Part shown: piece by piece, positions 1 through 6,141 of the stretch
Numbering within the stretch: the first letter of the stretch is position 1
How the letters are laid out: every line of letters begins with the position of its first letter
NCBI GenBank assembly: GCA_007127495.1
Contig: SKZG01000029.1
Coordinates: 1 to 6,372, forward strand
Origin: Planctomycetales bacterium
Lineage (GTDB): Bacteria > Planctomycetota > Planctomycetia > Pirellulales > Thermoguttaceae
Direction of reading: 5' to 3'
Length of the DNA: 6,372 nucleotides
Notes under the pieces: model-generated
Database searches by the model: none
What the model saw: the letters and a program-made list of their open reading frames with translations, nothing else
Told to the model about the DNA's origin: nothing
Made by a program: the position numbers and the translations under genes

Positions 1-327
1 CTGGCAATGACCATCGATCAATGACTCCTTCGCGTGATTCTCGGCCGACGACCTTCGCGGCGCGGCATCGCTTAAACCCCAACAGTAACGGTTCTCGGAT
101 GCATGGGACAGCCCCCGTGGAAACTGCGCCTCTTGCAGAGGAAGAACGGTTCCTTCCGAAAGATCTGTACCTCCAATGGGGCGTACACTAAGTTTCCTGA
201 AATGGCCTGGCGACGCCGAAAGGCTAAAACCCGCTTCGATGGGGGGTGCGCACAGGCAATTGGGGCGCTTTTCGTGGCCATCAGACGAGAAAATGGGGCA
301 ATTGGGACGGTCAACCAAACAAGTTGC
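1..327. other. Non-coding region upstream of the PEP-CTERM gene
   Basis: No convincing gene is seen here on either strand: the open frames have unnatural composition, no ribosome binding site and no recognisable domain. Short structured elements are visible. CAATGAC occurs twice near the left edge (5-11 and 19-25). There is a 5-bp hairpin CCTCT/AGAGG at 129-141, a bulged GGAAGAA/TTCCTTCC hairpin at 140-157, and a GCC-GAAA-GGC tetraloop hairpin at 215-224. Two of the three GGCAATTGG copies lie at 255-263 and 297-305. The region may hold the end of an upstream transcript plus the control region for the gene at 468. No function can be assigned to the individual hairpins. Confidence 0.6.
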
Positions 328-417
328 TTGACATTTGGTCCTCGCGACTCAATAATGGATGTTGTGTAGTGGTGGCGAGTTGTTCTCGCGCTTCGACCGA
401 AAATCAAAGGCAATTGG
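255..417. repeat. Three exact GGCAATTGG repeats around the promoter
   Basis: The 9-mer GGCAATTGG occurs at 255-263, 297-305 and 409-417, all in the same orientation. Each contains the palindrome CAATTG. The first two copies start 42 bp apart, about four helical turns, and the second ends 22 bp before the -35 box of the promoter at 328-356. The third lies in the presumed 5' untranslated region. Three exact copies in 163 bp of GC-rich DNA are unlikely by chance. The arrangement resembles a multi-site operator for a DNA-binding regulator, possibly with looping, but no regulator is known from this window and the role is inferred. Confidence 0.45.
328..356 (+). promoter_or_regulatory. Sigma70-type promoter for the PEP-CTERM gene
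   Basis: A perfect -35 box TTGACA (328-333) is separated by exactly 17 bp from AATAAT (351-356), which matches the -10 consensus TATAAT at five of six positions. Transcription would start near 363, giving a leader of about 105 nt before the ATG at 468. The AT-rich -10 stands out in a GC-rich background. A sigma54-type -24/-12 promoter, seen upstream of some PEP-CTERM genes in other bacteria, was looked for and not found. Confidence 0.65.
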
Positions 418-419
418 CC

Positions 420-447
420 GGCCTGACGCGCACCTGTGCGCAGGGCC
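420..447 (+). promoter_or_regulatory. Strong hairpin in the 5' leader
   Basis: GGCCTG (420-425) can pair with CAGGGCC (441-447) with one bulged G. Inside it, CGCGC (427-431) pairs with GTGCG (436-440) around the loop ACCT. This gives about 11 base pairs with two single-base bulges. The structure ends 8 nt before the Shine-Dalgarno sequence at 456-462, so it leaves the ribosome binding site free but sits close enough to affect initiation or protect the mRNA 5' end. It could also be a protein-binding site. Confidence 0.45.
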
Positions 448-455
448 TAACGAAG

Positions 456-462
456 AAGGAGG
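456..462 (+). promoter_or_regulatory. Shine-Dalgarno AAGGAGG of the PEP-CTERM gene
   Basis: AAGGAGG lies 5 nt before the ATG at 468, an optimal match and spacing. It decides the start. The in-frame ATG at 246 would lie upstream of the promoter and would bury the signal peptide 74 residues inside the protein. The strength of this site contrasts with the two downstream genes, which have none. Confidence 0.9.
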
Positions 463-467
463 CAGCG

Positions 468-1262
468 ATGCGGTTATGTAATTCGGTTCTTCTCCTTGCC
501 GCGCTAGGCGTCGGCGTGGGCATGGTTGAGCGTGCGCATGCCGAGATGATCATCGACGCGTTCTCGCAGCCCGGCGACGGCTCGGTCTTCTGCGCCCCGG
601 GCCATACTCTCTTCCATCCGATGTCCACATTGGGCACCTCCGACCAATCGTACTCGCGCACCGACCCGTGGGACCAAAATCCGCATGGATACGGTGAACG
701 CACGCTCACCGCAGAGTTGGTCGGCGACAATCCGTTCCCGTTCAATGCGGTGCTCGGCTGGATGCCTGACGGCGAGATGCATGTGGCAACCTTTGGCCAC
801 CAGGGAGTGCGGTTGCACTTGGAGTATTCCCTGAACGAAGGGAACGCGATGGACCTTACCGAAGACGGATCGAACACGATGTTTGTCCTTCGTTTCAGTT
901 CCATCGATCCTGGTAATGGCGATTCGATGCGGCTGGTCGCAACGGTCTTTTCCGGCAACGCGGAAGTCCAATATGCCACCGATCTGGCTGAGGCGGTTAC
1001 GATGACCACCCATGAATTGCGATTCGAGGATTTCGCGTTGACCGCTTCGTCGGGCAATCCTTCGGTTGATCCCCTTGACGTGTTCAAGAATGCGGATCGC
1101 ATGCATTTCAGTTTCAACGCGAATGCCAACCCGAACGTGGATTACGCCATGCTCAGCATCGTATCGGTGCCCGAGCCGTCCGGCGCCCTTCTCGGGCTGA
1201 CGGGCGTGCTGGCGATGATCGGGTTCGGCGGTCGGCGTCGGCGGCGGTCCGCCGGCGGGTAA
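468..1262 (+). CDS. Secreted PEP-CTERM sorting domain protein, function unknown
   Basis: The protein has 264 residues. Residues 1-25 form a signal peptide: a short N-terminus with Arg2, a hydrophobic core (LLLAALGVGVG) and a likely cleavage site AHA|E after Ala25. The C-terminus carries a complete PEP-CTERM sorting signal: VPEPS at 234-238, a hydrophobic helix at about 239-255, then five arginines at 256-260. In this family an exosortase removes the tail after export and the protein goes to the cell surface or extracellular matrix. No exosortase gene is in the window. The mature part (26-233) begins 'MIIDAFSQP' and has alternating hydrophobic stretches, an 'AMDLTEDGS' segment and 'DVFKNADRMHFSF'. 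This layout recalls planctomycete PEP-CTERM proteins with a beta-sandwich, jelly-roll-like body (inference). Only one cysteine, Cys42, remains in the mature part. No catalytic motif was recognised. The gene has its own promoter and a 3' inverted repeat and is probably monocistronic. Start chosen from the Shine-Dalgarno and signal peptide. Confidence 0.88.
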   Translation: MRLCNSVLLLAALGVGVGMVERAHAEMIIDAFSQPGDGSVFCAPGHTLFHPMSTLGTSDQSYSRTDPWDQNPHGYGERTLTAELVGDNPFPFNAVLGWMPDGEMHVATFGHQGVRLHLEYSLNEGNAMDLTEDGSNTMFVLRFSSIDPGNGDSMRLVATVFSGNAEVQYATDLAEAVTMTTHELRFEDFALTASSGNPSVDPLDVFKNADRMHFSFNANANPNVDYAMLSIVSVPEPSGALLGLTGVLAMIGFGGRRRRRSAGG

Positions 1263-1264
1263 CA

Positions 1265-1313
1265 CGATCGCAACCTTGCACGTTGACAGTAGCAGTTGGC
1301 AAGGTCACGATCG
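1265..1313 (+). terminator. Inverted repeat just after the stop, candidate transcript end
   Basis: CGATCG (1265-1270) and ACCTTGC (1273-1279) pair with GCAAGGT (1299-1305) and CGATCG (1308-1313). The two stem segments, 7 and 6 bp, are separated by a symmetric CA/CA mismatch, and the loop is 19 nt. The structure starts 3 nt after the TAA of the PEP-CTERM gene. There is no T tract, so it is not a classical intrinsic terminator. It may be a factor-dependent terminator or a 3' mRNA-stabilising hairpin. A second short GC hairpin, GGGC/GCCC at 1334-1346, follows. Confidence 0.45.
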
Positions 1314-1369
1314 AGGCCTAACGGGCCCCGGGCGGGCTGCGTGCCCCTCCGCACCGGGGTGGCTAAGCG

Positions 1370-1398
1370 TTGCCGATTTCTCGCCGAAGCGTCATAAT
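1370..1398 (+). promoter_or_regulatory. Candidate promoter for the two-gene scaffold/kinase unit
   Basis: TTGCCG (1370-1375, four of six matches to TTGACA) and CATAAT (1393-1398, five of six to TATAAT) are 17 bp apart. Transcription would begin near 1405 and leave a leader of about 175 nt. It is the best-looking promoter in the interval, but the -35 match is modest and other start points are possible. Confidence 0.4.
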
Positions 1399-1480
1399 GC
1401 AATAAAGTACACTTGCTTGCACGAACAGCATCGTGTCCTGATGTGTTCGCCGCGCCGGGTGGTGCGCCCCTGGTGGGTCG

Positions 1481-1494
1481 GGCTTCGAGAAGCC
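1481..1494 (+). promoter_or_regulatory. Perfect hairpin in the presumed leader
   Basis: GGCTTC and GAAGCC form a 6-bp perfect inverted repeat around GA; in RNA it would fold as 5 bp closed by the four-base loop CGAG. It lies 85 nt before the ATG at 1580. It could be an mRNA structure or a regulator half-site pair. There is no T tract to suggest a terminator. Confidence 0.3.
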
Positions 1495-1579
1495 GTGCTC
1501 TCCCACTCAACGGCCGTTCCCTTTGAATGATGTAATCCGCACTGCCGCATTGACTCGGCCCAAGTGAAAACCAAGTTCC

Positions 1580-4495
1580 ATGGCAACCTTCGATCCGTAT
1601 CGGAAATGGCTGGGCATTCCTAGCGAGGAACAGCCCGCTGATCATTACCGGCTGCTCGGTATTGGCCTTTTCGAATCGGATCCCGACGTGATTGCCAACG
1701 CGGCCGATCGGCAGATGATGCATGTCCGCTCATTCCAGGGCGGCAGGTACGCTGCGTTGTCGCAGAGGATTCTCAACGAGCTGTCGGCGGCGCGGGTGTG
1801 CCTTCTGGATCCGCAACAGCGCGCGGCCTACGACGCGAAGCTGAAAGCGACGTTGACCGCGCACTTCGCAGCGGCGCATCCTGCCGGGCCGCCGGCGAGT
1901 CCGCCACCTGCGAGTCCGCCGTTGGCCCAGCCGGCGAGTTTTGGGGCGCCGCCGGCTTCGCCCCCGAGCGGAGCTGCACCTCCACCGCCCCAGCCCGCGC
2001 CCGTGGTTCCGATCAGTACGGGCAGGTCGGCAACGCGGCCGCCTTCCACGCGCCGTCGCAATAACGACTGGCACGTGGCGATGCTCGTGCTGGGAGTACT
2101 TGCCGTTGGCGCGTTGACACTAACTTTTCTGCTAGCCACCGGCACCAACGATCAGCGCCCGCCGAATAATCCACAGCCGCGGGTGGACCGCCCGGTAGAC
2201 GTTTCCGGCCGGTTCCGCCCGTTGGATCGCCCCCGGACTCGTTCGCGGACCGCTCGAAGCCGCCGCCCTTCCGTGCCCGCCGACGACGCTTCGGCCCCCA
2301 GCCCACGGCAGGCGGAGTTTTCGCGAGCCGCCCCGTCTCAGGAAGCCGCCGATTCCGGCGAGCTGCGTCACGGCGAAATGCTCACACTGCACGGCCATTC
2401 CGGTCCGGTGCGCAGCGCGGCGTTCTCGCCGAACGGCATGTTTGCGGCGACCGGCGGCGACGACACCTCGCTGCGGCTTTGGGATATCGCCGCCGGACGC
2501 GAATTGCGGCAGTTTCCCGGTGCAGACGGCGCGGTTCTCGCGGTGGCCTTCTCGCCCGATGAACGCTCGCTGTTGGCCTTGACCGAGCAAGGCGGTGAGC
2601 CGGGCCATGGCGCGATCCTGTCGTGGGTCGTCGGCATCGGCGGCGATCCCACGCCGCTATCGGTTGCCAAAGGACAACGGGTAAGCTGCTTTGCGATTGC
2701 GCCCGACGGACAGCACGCGGCCGTCGGCTGCGACGACGGTACGATCCGCCTGGTCGATTTGACCAGCCAGGCCGAATTGCATGCCTTTCCCGTCCATGCC
2801 GGCGCGGTCCGCGGCGTGGTCTTCTCGCCGAACGGTTCCCTGCTCGTCTCGTGCGGCGATGACGGCGAGATTGTCGCCGTCACCCCGAACACGGGAGACG
2901 AGGTGCGCCGGTTCTCGGGCCACGACGGGGCCGTCTGCGCAATCGCCGTCGCCCCCGACGGAAACACGGTCGTTTCCGGAGGCCGTGACAGGACGGTGCG
3001 CTTCTGGAGACTCGATTCGGGCGAACAGCGCGCGGAGTTGTACGGCCACGACGAAGAAGTCAACGACGTAGCCTTCACCCCATCGGGTGAGCACGTGGTT
3101 TCGGTCGGGCAGGATGGAAAACTCATCGTCTGGCACACCGATGCTCCGCGCAAGGCCTTCCAGTTCGATGGGCTGGGCGGTCCCATCCAGGCCGTCGCCC
3201 TCGACCCGGACGGCAAGCACGCCGTACTCTCAGGACACGACGGCGTCGTGCGCCTGATCGGGCTGGCTCCCCCGCCCGGCGCTCCGGCGGAGGACGGCGA
3301 TGATTCGCACACGTTGGATTTCCTCGCAGGTGACGCCGGTGCCGCTCAAGACCCGCATGACGCGGCCGAACCGGATTCCGAAATCCCTTCAGAGCCCCGC
3401 GAGCCGCCGCCGGCCATAGCCAACTTGGCGGCCTGCCGGGACCGCAGCAATCGAGCCGCGTTGCTGAACCACTACGGGGGCGATGCCGAAACCGAGGCGG
3501 CGGTTCAGCATGCCCTCGCGTGGCTTGCCGAACATCAAATGCCGGGAGGGTACTGGAGCTTCAACCACCAGGGGCCCGGCCAGGCGAAACGATCGGCGAA
3601 TCCCGGCACGTTGGAGAAGGCGCCCAACGCCGCCACGGCACTTGCCCTGTTGCCGTTTTTGGGCGCCGGCCACAGTCCGCGACAAGGCGGATACCGTCGC
3701 AACGTCCTCGAAGGCGCGATCTTCCTGCGAGCGCGGATCGTGCCGGTGGCCCCCGACGGTGGCACCCTGTACGAACGCCAGGCCGACTCCATGCCGTCGC
3801 ACGCAATGGCCACCTGCACGCTGAGCGAACTGATGGCGGTCACGGCCGACGCGCAAACCCTCGGAGCCGCGCAGGCTGCGGTCAACTTCATCGTCAACAC
3901 CCAGAATCCCGACGGCGGTTGGAGCCGCACGCCCAAACCGCCTGGAGAGCAGCCCGATCCGAGCACGCTGTTCGCCACCGCCTGGAACGTCAGCGCCCTG
4001 CAAACCGCCCGCTGGGCCGGGCTGCGGGTTCCCGAAAGCCAAATGAAATTGGCGGAAGCTTGGTTCGACAACATGCTCTTGCCCGATGAAAGCGGTTTTC
4101 CACGCCGCTCCGGATCCAGCCGGGCCGACCCCACCGCCACCGCCGACGGCCTCCTCGCGCAAATGTACCTCGGTCGGCAACCCAACCGGCCGGAACTGAC
4201 GCGATTCGTCGCCACCGTTGCCGAAAACGGGCCGGCCACCAATGGATACTTCTACCGGAACCTTCGTACGTCGCAAATTCTGCGGGAAGTGGGCGGGCAG
4301 CCATGGACCACCTTCAGCACCGCACTGCGCGACCACCTGCTGGCAACCCAGGCACAATCTGGACCCGAGCGGGGAAGCTGGTACACGGACGCTGAAGCAT
4401 GGGGCAACCACGAAGGCGGCCGCCTGTTCTGCACCGCAATGGCCGCTTTGATACTGCAAACGTACTACCGGCATCCGCCGCTCGATCAGCAATGA
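1580..4495 (+). CDS. Membrane fusion protein: J-like domain, WD40 propeller, alpha-toroid domain
   Basis: The protein has 971 residues and at least three domains. Residues 1-90 are a planctomycete-type J-like domain (DPYRKWLGIP, HYRLLGI, SQRILNELSAARVCLLDP, RAAYDAKL); the HPD motif that activates Hsp70 is absent. Residues 95-150 are a Pro/Ala linker with PPASPP repeats. A single membrane helix lies at about 164-186, after TRRR. Residues 195-260 are Arg/Pro-rich and probably disordered. Seven WD40 repeats follow at about 268-562 (HGHSGPVRSAAFSPNG, DDTSLRLWD, GRDRTVRFW, QDGKLIVW), enough for a closed propeller; repeats 2 and 4 are degenerate. An acidic linker (570-612) leads to a squalene-cyclase/prenyltransferase-type toroid at about 625-965, with QW-like motifs at Gln653-Trp659, Gln775-Trp781 and Gln926-Trp934. 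A DXDD cyclase motif and an obvious zinc site are absent, so a binding or scaffold role is likelier than terpene chemistry. The ATG is chosen because the family begins at this point; no Shine-Dalgarno is seen. The kinase gene follows after 28 bases and is probably co-transcribed. The exact role is unknown. Confidence 0.93.
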   Translation: MATFDPYRKWLGIPSEEQPADHYRLLGIGLFESDPDVIANAADRQMMHVRSFQGGRYAALSQRILNELSAARVCLLDPQQRAAYDAKLKATLTAHFAAAHPAGPPASPPPASPPLAQPASFGAPPASPPSGAAPPPPQPAPVVPISTGRSATRPPSTRRRNNDWHVAMLVLGVLAVGALTLTFLLATGTNDQRPPNNPQPRVDRPVDVSGRFRPLDRPRTRSRTARSRRPSVPADDASAPSPRQAEFSRAAPSQEAADSGELRHGEMLTLHGHSGPVRSAAFSPNGMFAATGGDDTSLRLWDIAAGRELRQFPGADGAVLAVAFSPDERSLLALTEQGGEPGHGAILSWVVGIGGDPTPLSVAKGQRVSCFAIAPDGQHAAVGCDDGTIRLVDLTSQAELHAFPVHAGAVRGVVFSPNGSLLVSCGDDGEIVAVTPNTGDEVRRFSGHDGAVCAIAVAPDGNTVVSGGRDRTVRFWRLDSGEQRAELYGHDEEVNDVAFTPSGEHVVSVGQDGKLIVWHTDAPRKAFQFDGLGGPIQAVALDPDGKHAVLSGHDGVVRLIGLAPPPGAPAEDGDDSHTLDFLAGDAGAAQDPHDAAEPDSEIPSEPREPPPAIANLAACRDRSNRAALLNHYGGDAETEAAVQHALAWLAEHQMPGGYWSFNHQGPGQAKRSANPGTLEKAPNAATALALLPFLGAGHSPRQGGYRRNVLEGAIFLRARIVPVAPDGGTLYERQADSMPSHAMATCTLSELMAVTADAQTLGAAQAAVNFIVNTQNPDGGWSRTPKPPGEQPDPSTLFATAWNVSALQTARWAGLRVPESQMKLAEAWFDNMLLPDESGFPRRSGSSRADPTATADGLLAQMYLGRQPNRPELTRFVATVAENGPATNGYFYRNLRTSQILREVGGQPWTTFSTALRDHLLATQAQSGPERGSWYTDAEAWGNHEGGRLFCTAMAALILQTYYRHPPLDQQ

Positions 4496-4523
4496 TGCGC
4501 ATGCCCGAACCGGACTGCCTCCG

Positions 4524-6119
4524 ATGCCCGACCCCCCCGACCGCCCGGACGAGACCACGGCCCCGCCCAGCCTTGTCGGGCGGCAGTTGAGCGACTATCG
4601 GCTCCTGCGCCTGCTTGGCCGAGGCGCCATGGCCGAGGTGTACTTGGCCGAGCAAAGTTCGCTTCGTCGGCGCGTGGCCGTGAAGATTCTCAAGCCGGCC
4701 CTGGCTCGCGATCCGACCTACCTGGAACGGTTTCGCCGCGAGGCCCGCTCCGCCGCGTCCCTCGTGCATGCGAACATTGTGCAGATCTACGAGGTGGGTG
4801 AACGGGACGGCCTGCACTTCATCGCCCAGGAGTATGTCCAAGGGCAGAACCTGCGCGAGTGGCTCCGGCGCAACGGGACCCTCGACCTGGCGCAAGCCAT
4901 CTCGGTCATGCGCCAAGTGACCGCCGCGCTGACCAAGGCCGCCGAGGCAGGCGTGATCCACCGCGACATCAAGCCCGAAAACATCATGCTCACCACCGAT
5001 GGCGAAGTGAAAGTGGCCGACTTCGGACTCGCGCGGATCACGCGGCAGGACGAGGCGCTCGAACTGACCCAGGTGGGCATGACCATGGGAACGCCCTTGT
5101 ACATGAGCCCGGAACAGGTCGAGGGCAAACCGCTCGATCCGCGGAGCGATCTTTATTCCTTGGGCGTTACGTGCTATCACTTGCTGAGCGGGCACCCGCC
5201 TTTCCAAAGCGAGACGGCGTTGGGTGTGGCCGTCCAGCACGTGAAGACCGACCCCGAACCGCTCGAGCAGAAACGCCCCGACCTGCCGCCCGCCCTCTGC
5301 CGAATCGTCCACCGTATGTTGGGCAAGAAGCCGTCCGATCGGTTCAACTCGGCCCGCGAACTGCTCCAGGAAATCCGCCGCCTGCACACCGAACACGCCC
5401 AGCCCGATTGGCCCGAACCGTTGGCCGTCTGGGAATCCGGCGCGGTGGGTCTGCCCGCCGCAGAGCCGCTTGCAGCCACCCAGCGGCTCAGCCGGCTGAT
5501 GCAGCACGAGCCGGGTCGGGTCTTCGGCCTGCCCGGCCGATGGCTGCTCGCGGCGGCCGTGGCCGGCACGGTTGTGCTCGGCGGTCTATTAGGGTGGTTG
5601 ACCACGGGGCCTGCCGCACTGCTGCCGCACGAGGCCGCCGTCGCGACACCGGCCGTCCCCCGGCAGGCGACGCCTCGCGCCCAGTGGTTTTTCGCGACAA
5701 CCCGCGATACGGAGGAGGCATGGCGCGCGGTGATCGAGTATTTTCCGACGGAAACGCACCTCGTCCGCCGGGCGAAGCAACAGCTTGCGCGCCTCTACCT
5801 GCTCGACGGCCGCTACGAGGAAGCGCTGGCCCGGTTCGACGAGCTGGCGGCTTTGGGTGAAACCGAGGCGGAATTCCGCGCCTTCGGTCTCGCCGGTCGC
5901 GGCAGCATACTCATGCTCGAAGGCCGGCACGACCAGTCGGCCCGCGTGCTCGACGAACTGTTCCCGGCCATCGACCAACTGCGCGACCGCCAAATGCGGC
6001 AGCTCGTCGGTGCGGCGGTGCGTCGGAATCGCGAGCAGCTTGGCTCGCAAGGCGCGCAACAGTGGAGCGATTGGCTCCAGCAGCAGATGGACGCGCACGA
6101 CACGCCCGAGCCGGAATGA
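4524..6119 (+). CDS. Transmembrane Ser/Thr protein kinase (Hanks type) with TPR-like C-terminus
   Basis: The protein has 531 residues. A complete kinase domain spans about 25-290: Gly-rich loop LGRGAMAEVY (31-40), ATP lysine Lys54 in VAVK, helix-C Glu73, catalytic loop HRDIKPEN (146-153, Asp148 the catalytic base), DFG (166-168), activation segment ending GTPLYMSPEQ (189-198), DLYSLG (209-214) and Arg273. All residues needed for catalysis are present, and the HRD arginine suggests control by activation-loop phosphorylation. It should phosphorylate Ser/Thr on proteins in the cytoplasm. A Pro/Ala-containing linker leads to one membrane helix at about 339-360 (LLAAAVAGTVVLGGLLGWL). The outer part (385-520) is helical and TPR-like (AKQQLARLYLLDGRYEEALARF, then a second similar pair near 453-476). 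PASTA domains are absent. The first in-frame ATG is used; there is no Shine-Dalgarno, and an in-frame CTG at 4515 is a weaker alternative. Spacing of 28 bases to the upstream fusion gene suggests one operon, with that protein as partner or substrate (inference). Confidence 0.96.
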   Translation: MPDPPDRPDETTAPPSLVGRQLSDYRLLRLLGRGAMAEVYLAEQSSLRRRVAVKILKPALARDPTYLERFRREARSAASLVHANIVQIYEVGERDGLHFIAQEYVQGQNLREWLRRNGTLDLAQAISVMRQVTAALTKAAEAGVIHRDIKPENIMLTTDGEVKVADFGLARITRQDEALELTQVGMTMGTPLYMSPEQVEGKPLDPRSDLYSLGVTCYHLLSGHPPFQSETALGVAVQHVKTDPEPLEQKRPDLPPALCRIVHRMLGKKPSDRFNSARELLQEIRRLHTEHAQPDWPEPLAVWESGAVGLPAAEPLAATQRLSRLMQHEPGRVFGLPGRWLLAAAVAGTVVLGGLLGWLTTGPAALLPHEAAVATPAVPRQATPRAQWFFATTRDTEEAWRAVIEYFPTETHLVRRAKQQLARLYLLDGRYEEALARFDELAALGETEAEFRAFGLAGRGSILMLEGRHDQSARVLDELFPAIDQLRDRQMRQLVGAAVRRNREQLGSQGAQQWSDWLQQQMDAHDTPEPE

Positions 6120-6141
6120 ACCCAAAAAACGCCCCGGCCCC

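Larger units (their letters stand above)
1314..1579. other. Intergenic region before the J-like/WD40/toroid gene
   Basis: No gene is supported here. The short open frames on both strands lack ribosome binding sites and natural composition. The stretch holds a GC-rich hairpin (1334-1346), a candidate promoter (1370-1398), a CACGA/TCGTG hairpin (1420-1435) and a perfect GGCTTC-GA-GAAGCC hairpin (1481-1494). If the promoter is correct, the last two lie in an mRNA leader of about 175 nt. No Shine-Dalgarno sequence is seen in the 20 bases before the ATG at 1580. Confidence 0.6.

Noticed and set aside
200..250. Cyclic-di-GMP (GEMM-I) riboswitch, suggested by GACGCCGAAAGGCTAAAACC
   Set aside because: The GCAAAGCC core, the upstream GGCAAACC strand and the receptor-like 3' strand are all missing, and the best promoter lies downstream of it.
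246..467. Longer start (ATG at 246) for the PEP-CTERM protein
   Set aside because: It would precede the promoter and put 74 extra residues of unnatural composition before a clean signal peptide; AAGGAGG 5 nt before ATG 468 settles the start.
1580..1849. Functional DnaJ co-chaperone
   Set aside because: The HPD motif is absent and no Gly/Phe or zinc-finger region follows.
2368..3312. Long minus-strand open frame over the WD40 region
   Set aside because: Ser/Pro/Thr-rich antisense shadow of a high-GC gene; no domain and no ribosome binding site, while the plus strand encodes clear WD40 repeats.
3461..4495. Squalene-hopene cyclase enzyme
   Set aside because: The domain is only about half the length of a cyclase and no DXDD motif is found.
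3389..4558. Minus-strand open frame of 389 codons over the toroid region
   Set aside because: Antisense shadow with no recognisable family; the plus-strand protein is coherent throughout.
4314..5507. Minus-strand open frame of 397 codons over the kinase
   Set aside because: It is antisense to all the conserved kinase motifs, which fix the coding strand.
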